Shown piece by piece: positions 6,694-8,455 of a stretch of 8,455 nt of DNA. The stretch covers positions 1-8,455 of the forward strand of contig CBFHZM010000073.1 in assembly GCA_965660195.1 (NCBI GenBank). The letters are read 5' to 3'. The stretch comes from JAYODZ01 sp965660195. Lineage in GTDB: Bacteria > Pseudomonadota > Alphaproteobacteria > RS24. Position 1 is the first letter of the stretch. Each line of letters opens with the position of its first letter. The translations under genes and the position numbers were made by a program. A model generated the notes under the pieces. It was given only the letters and a program-made list of their open reading frames with translations. It searched no databases and was not told the origin of the DNA.

Positions 6694-7376
6694 TTCAGCT
6701 CCATCAAATCTGCCATGTTCACGATACGGGTGAAATAAGGCGCGAGGCGGTGATCGTGGCTGACCATGATCAGCGCTTGTCGTTGCAGATCAAGCGAACC
6801 TATTAAAAGCTGCATAAAATCAGCCGTCGCATCTGGGTCTAGCGCCGAGGTCGGCTCATCGGCCAAAATAAGTTCGGGTTGTCCAATTAGCGCGCGCGCG
6901 GCGCCAACGCGCTGTTGTTGTCCGATACTTAGATTCACGGCCATCTGATCGGCAAAGACCTCAGGCGCCAAACCGAGGGCGCTTAATAAATGCTTCACTT
7001 CCGCCTCGACCGACCTGCCCAGTCGCGCTTTACGCTGCGGCGAAAAGGCCAAGCCCAAAGCAATATTCTGCGCTGCACTGAGCCACGGTACCAAGTTGAA
7101 GGTCTGATGAATGAGGCCGATATGCTCGCCGCGAAAGCTATCGAGTTGCCGCGACGACATAGTACAGAGATCTTGCGCCGCAAAAATGATTTCGCCTTGT
7201 GTCGGACGAACCACGCCGCTCAGAAGATTAAGCGTGGTCGTCTTGCCGCTACCCGACGGGCCCAAAAGCAGAACACGCTCACCGGCATCCAACGAAAACG
7301 CGGATATATGTAGGGCGAAATGTTCGCTCGACGCAAAGGCAAAGGCCACGTTTCGCAAGTTTACTATTGGGTTCAT
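6690..7376 (-). CDS. ABC transporter ATP-binding protein, LolD/MacB-like
   Basis: A 228-residue stand-alone ATPase subunit of normal size. All nucleotide-binding motifs are present: Walker A GPSGSGKT (39-46), Q-loop Gln91, signature LSIGQQQRV (149-157), Walker B LILADE (169-174) followed by the D-loop SALD, and the H-loop His207. The third residue of the signature is Ile in place of the usual Gly (LSGGQ), a change that need not abolish activity. It is expected to dimerise on the cytoplasmic side of the FtsX-like permease encoded next, to which it is coupled by a 4-nt overlap. The ATG at 7376 has only a weak upstream purine stretch (GAGCAAG). A 58-nt gap with a small hairpin separates it from the upstream 77-aa gene, so it could be read from the marR promoter or from an unseen promoter of its own. 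Confidence 0.92.
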   Translation of the reverse strand: MNPIVNLRNVAFAFASSEHFALHISAFSLDAGERVLLLGPSGSGKTTTLNLLSGVVRPTQGEIIFAAQDLCTMSSRQLDSFRGEHIGLIHQTFNLVPWLSAAQNIALGLAFSPQRKARLGRSVEAEVKHLLSALGLAPEVFADQMAVNLSIGQQQRVGAARALIGQPELILADEPTSALDPDATADFMQLLIGSLDLQRQALIMVSHDHRLAPYFTRIVNMADLMELK

Positions 7377-7398
7377 CGTGTTTCTTGCTCAGTCATTC

Positions 7399-7416
7399 TG
7401 GCGGGTATGCCCACCA
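7399..7416 (-). other. Small hairpin upstream of the ABC ATPase gene
   Basis: On the minus strand UGGUGGG and CCCGCCA pair over seven positions (one G-U) around the tetraloop CAUA. No run of U follows, so it is not a standard intrinsic terminator. It may stabilise or separate the message between the 77-aa gene and the ATPase gene. Confidence 0.35.
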
Positions 7417-7434
7417 TACAGCAAACATGGAAGA

Positions 7435-7668
7435 TCAGGATAGAACCAAATTTGCCGCACCGATAGCAAAGAGCGGGATTTGCAGGCCAAAATTAGTCAT
7501 GATTGCACCATCGCGTTTGACATAACCGACCCATGTCCAAACCAAAACACCGACCGCGTGGAAAGCAAGATTAAGTGGATAAATATTTAAATTGGTTAGC
7601 AAGATTCCGATCAGAACACTGGCGGTACTAAACCATTTCATGCGGTCAGCGAGTTTTTCATAATCCAT
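7435..7668 (-). CDS. Small hypothetical membrane protein with three predicted helices
   Basis: A 77-residue protein whose function I cannot assign. Hydropathy by eye gives three membrane helices at about 12-28, 33-50 and 59-76, joined by short loops; NLNIYPLN lies in the first loop and VKRDGAI in the second. It resembles short uncharacterised alphaproteobacterial membrane proteins (possibly the DUF6552 type, from memory only). A good Shine-Dalgarno, AGGGTG at 7673-7678, lies 4 nt before the ATG. The gene begins 18 nt after the marR stop, so it is almost certainly cotranscribed with marR and may be part of the response that MarR controls. The ABC genes follow 58 nt downstream on the same strand. 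Confidence 0.75.
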   Translation of the reverse strand: MDYEKLADRMKWFSTASVLIGILLTNLNIYPLNLAFHAVGVLVWTWVGYVKRDGAIMTNFGLQIPLFAIGAANLVLS

Positions 7669-7686
7669 AAGTCACCCTATTCTACT

Positions 7687-8157
7687 CTATAAAAAAACGC
7701 GGGCTAGGCGCGTGCGAAGCAAACGTAGATCCTTCAGCAAGCTCGTCGCAAGCTCTACTTCTAATTCTTTATGAAAAGCGTTGGTGAAACGCCGCATCGG
7801 TTTTTCAAGTTTGCGCAATAGGCTCCGGCCCGTTGGTGAAATCGTGAAGAAATGCTGCCGGCCATCGACTTGGCCAGACCGCTGCCTGACCAAGCCTTTT
7901 TGGTGCAAGCGAGATAGCAAAACCGACATAGTAGGTTGCCGAACGCCAAATAAATCCGCCAGCAGGCCAACGCTGGCCATGCCCCGCGCCAAATGCTGTA
8001 GCACCATATATTGCTGCAGGGTCACGCCGCGCGGCAGAAAGCGCGTAATCGACTGCTCATAGAGTAAATGACACATACGCATTTCCCACATGACAGCATC
8101 TTCAATCGATGCATGCGGGGCAAAGCCTTGCTCTAAAACCTCGCTGTAGGATGACAT
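7687..8157 (-). CDS. MarR-family transcriptional regulator with one N-terminal cysteine
   Basis: A 156-residue winged-helix regulator of typical MarR length. The segment VTLQQYMVLQHLARG (45-59) is the MarR alpha-2 region. The HTH spans about 61-93 (SVGLLADLFGVRQPTMSVLLSRL, recognition helix near 73-86), and the wing contains the conserved Asp-Gly-Arg at 98-100 followed by FFTISPTG. The C-terminal helices (about 112-156) form the dimer interface. The only cysteine, Cys29, lies in MCHLLY, which resembles the QLCFLLY segment around the reactive cysteine of OhrR peroxide sensors. A redox role is therefore possible, though the helix before the HTH is a few residues shorter than in OhrR. Shine-Dalgarno AGAGGA (8166-8171) is 8 nt from the ATG. 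It heads the five-gene minus-strand run and its own promoter is covered by the palindrome at 8180-8209. Confidence 0.9.
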   Translation of the reverse strand: MSSYSEVLEQGFAPHASIEDAVMWEMRMCHLLYEQSITRFLPRGVTLQQYMVLQHLARGMASVGLLADLFGVRQPTMSVLLSRLHQKGLVRQRSGQVDGRQHFFTISPTGRSLLRKLEKPMRRFTNAFHKELEVELATSLLKDLRLLRTRLARVFL

Positions 8158-8179
8158 TTTCGTTTTCCTCTCGAATAAT

Positions 8180-8209
8180 CTAAAATATATAGCTAGCTAT
8201 ATATTTTAG
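8180..8209. promoter_or_regulatory. 30-bp perfect palindrome, probable MarR operator
   Basis: The left arm CTAAAATATATAGCT (8180-8194) is followed directly by its exact reverse complement (8195-8209), with no mismatch. Flanking bases break the symmetry on both sides, so the repeat is exactly 30 bp. It is centred 37 nt upstream of the marR start and covers the predicted promoter. MarR dimers bind such AT-rich inverted repeats, so autorepression is likely. Confidence 0.75.
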
Positions 8210-8213
8210 TAAA
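8184..8213 (-). promoter_or_regulatory. Predicted marR operon promoter
   Basis: On the minus strand -35 TTTACT (8213-8208), an 18-nt spacer and -10 TATATT (8189-8184) predict a start near 8177 and a 20-nt leader that contains the Shine-Dalgarno of marR. Both elements overlap the 30-bp palindrome. Confidence 0.55.
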
Positions 8214-8217
8214 CCAA

Positions 8218-8246
8218 AAAACTAATATTTTCAATAACCTAGTTTT
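8218..8246 (-). terminator. Weak AT-rich terminator-like inverted repeat
   Basis: On the minus strand AAAACTA (8246-8240) and TAGTTTT (8224-8218) form a 7-bp stem with a 15-nt loop, and the T run continues to 8216. The stem has only one G-C pair, so termination would be weak at best. It lies just before the marR promoter. Confidence 0.2.
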
Positions 8247-8259
8247 GATTTGCATAAGT

Positions 8260-8328
8260 CATCATGACACGGGGCGGTCAGGCTAATCGTGCTGCCATGG
8301 ACACCCTCCTTAGCCCCTGCGGATGATG
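8260..8328 (-). ncRNA. Candidate structured RNA or leader with mini-ORF
   Basis: Nested inverted repeats are visible on the minus strand. CATCAT (8328-8323) pairs with ATGATG (8265-8260). Inside it, GGGGC (8317-8313) can pair with GCCCC (8275-8271), or alternatively GGCTAA (8315-8310) with TTAGCC (8286-8281). The last two pairings share bases and exclude each other. The inner loop holds a strong Shine-Dalgarno and a short ORF. It matches no RNA family I recognise, and short inverted repeats can arise by chance. Confidence 0.25.
8278..8298 (-). CDS. Possible six-codon leader peptide ORF
   Basis: ATG at 8298 encodes MAARLA followed by TGA at 8280-8278. It is preceded by AAGGAGGG (8311-8304), with GGAGG six nt from the ATG, the strongest Shine-Dalgarno in the window. 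An in-frame GTG two codons earlier would give MSMAARLA but sits too close to the Shine-Dalgarno. No larger gene follows in frame, so if translated it is a leader or regulatory mini-ORF. Its stop codon falls between the two alternative stem partners described for the surrounding repeat. Confidence 0.25.
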   Translation of the reverse strand: MAARLA

Positions 8329-8455
8329 TTACTAAACTATTGTTTTTATTATTGTATTTACAGCTTTTTGATATTACCAAGAAGCGCTCTGATTTTGCTT
8401 GCTTCGGATAAAAAAAGGAATAATGAGGGCTTATCGGTCAAAAAGATCGGGCCCA
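8329..8455. other. Right-edge region without a clear gene
   Basis: No ORF with coding character is seen here. Besides the promoter-like pair at 8351-8380, a plus-strand ATG at 8423 follows AAGGAA at 8415-8420 with short spacing and stays open for the 11 codons to the edge. That is too short to call a gene. Confidence 0.4.
8351..8380 (-). promoter_or_regulatory. Promoter-like sequence reading toward the mini-ORF
   Basis: On the minus strand TTGGTA (8380-8375), an 18-nt spacer and TACAAT (8356-8351, five of six consensus bases) predict a start near 8344. The surroundings are AT-rich, where chance matches are common. Confidence 0.35.

Noticed and set aside
7393..7428. 11-codon minus-strand ORF (MFAVWWAYPPE) in the gap before the ABC ATPase
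   Set aside because: No Shine-Dalgarno precedes its ATG and it starts next to the end of the upstream gene; the Trp pair and Pro pair are suggestive but not enough.
8258..8268. GTCATCATGAC inverted repeat as a regulator site
   Set aside because: Only five bases per arm around one base and part of the larger repeat system; no independent support.
8423..8455. Start of a plus-strand gene at the right edge
   Set aside because: The Shine-Dalgarno-like AAGGAA is very close to the ATG, no convincing plus-strand promoter was found, and 11 codons cannot show coding character.

Overview
The window looks like chromosomal DNA from a proteobacterium, most likely an alphaproteobacterium. The grounds are the gene families, the tightly packed and overlapping genes, and a base composition near half GC. 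This placement is an inference from family content and not from a marker gene. No rRNA, tRNA, insertion sequence, CRISPR array or phage gene is visible. Almost every base is coding; the only gaps are the tetR/atuA intergenic region (about 90 nt), a 58-nt gap upstream of the ABC ATPase, and the last 298 nt.

Left half (1-4895): a divergent catabolic cluster for a branched or isoprenoid acyl-CoA. On the minus strand an AtuA-family protein (1190-2992) is joined by a TAATG stop/start overlap to the beta (carboxyltransferase) subunit of an acyl-CoA carboxylase, which runs off the left edge. On the plus strand a TetR-family regulator (3083-3769) overlaps an acyl-CoA dehydrogenase (3753-4895) whose catalytic glutamate appears to sit in the isovaleryl-CoA-dehydrogenase position. 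These four families also occur in the acyclic terpene utilisation (atu) cluster of Pseudomonas, but the order here differs. The intergenic region holds a perfect 16-bp palindrome lying exactly between a good -35 and a good -10 for the atuA operon, so TetR control of the cluster is well supported.

Right half (4899-8157, all minus strand): a five-gene run reading marR, a 77-aa three-helix membrane protein, an ABC ATPase, an FtsX/MacB-type permease with a histidine-rich extracytoplasmic domain, and an exported DUF3299 protein. The last three match the core of a transporter associated with zinc homeostasis in Pseudomonas and Vibrio. The usual DUF2796 zinc-binding subunit and a recognisable Zur box are not seen; a MarR regulator heads the run instead. 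Upstream of marR is a perfect 30-bp palindrome that covers the whole predicted marR promoter, a strong autoregulation signal.

Right edge (8158-8455): beyond the marR promoter there is no clear gene. On the minus strand there is a second promoter-like sequence followed by nested inverted repeats, a strong Shine-Dalgarno and a six-codon ORF, then a weak AT-rich terminator-like repeat. This is the least explained part of the window and may encode a small structured RNA or leader.
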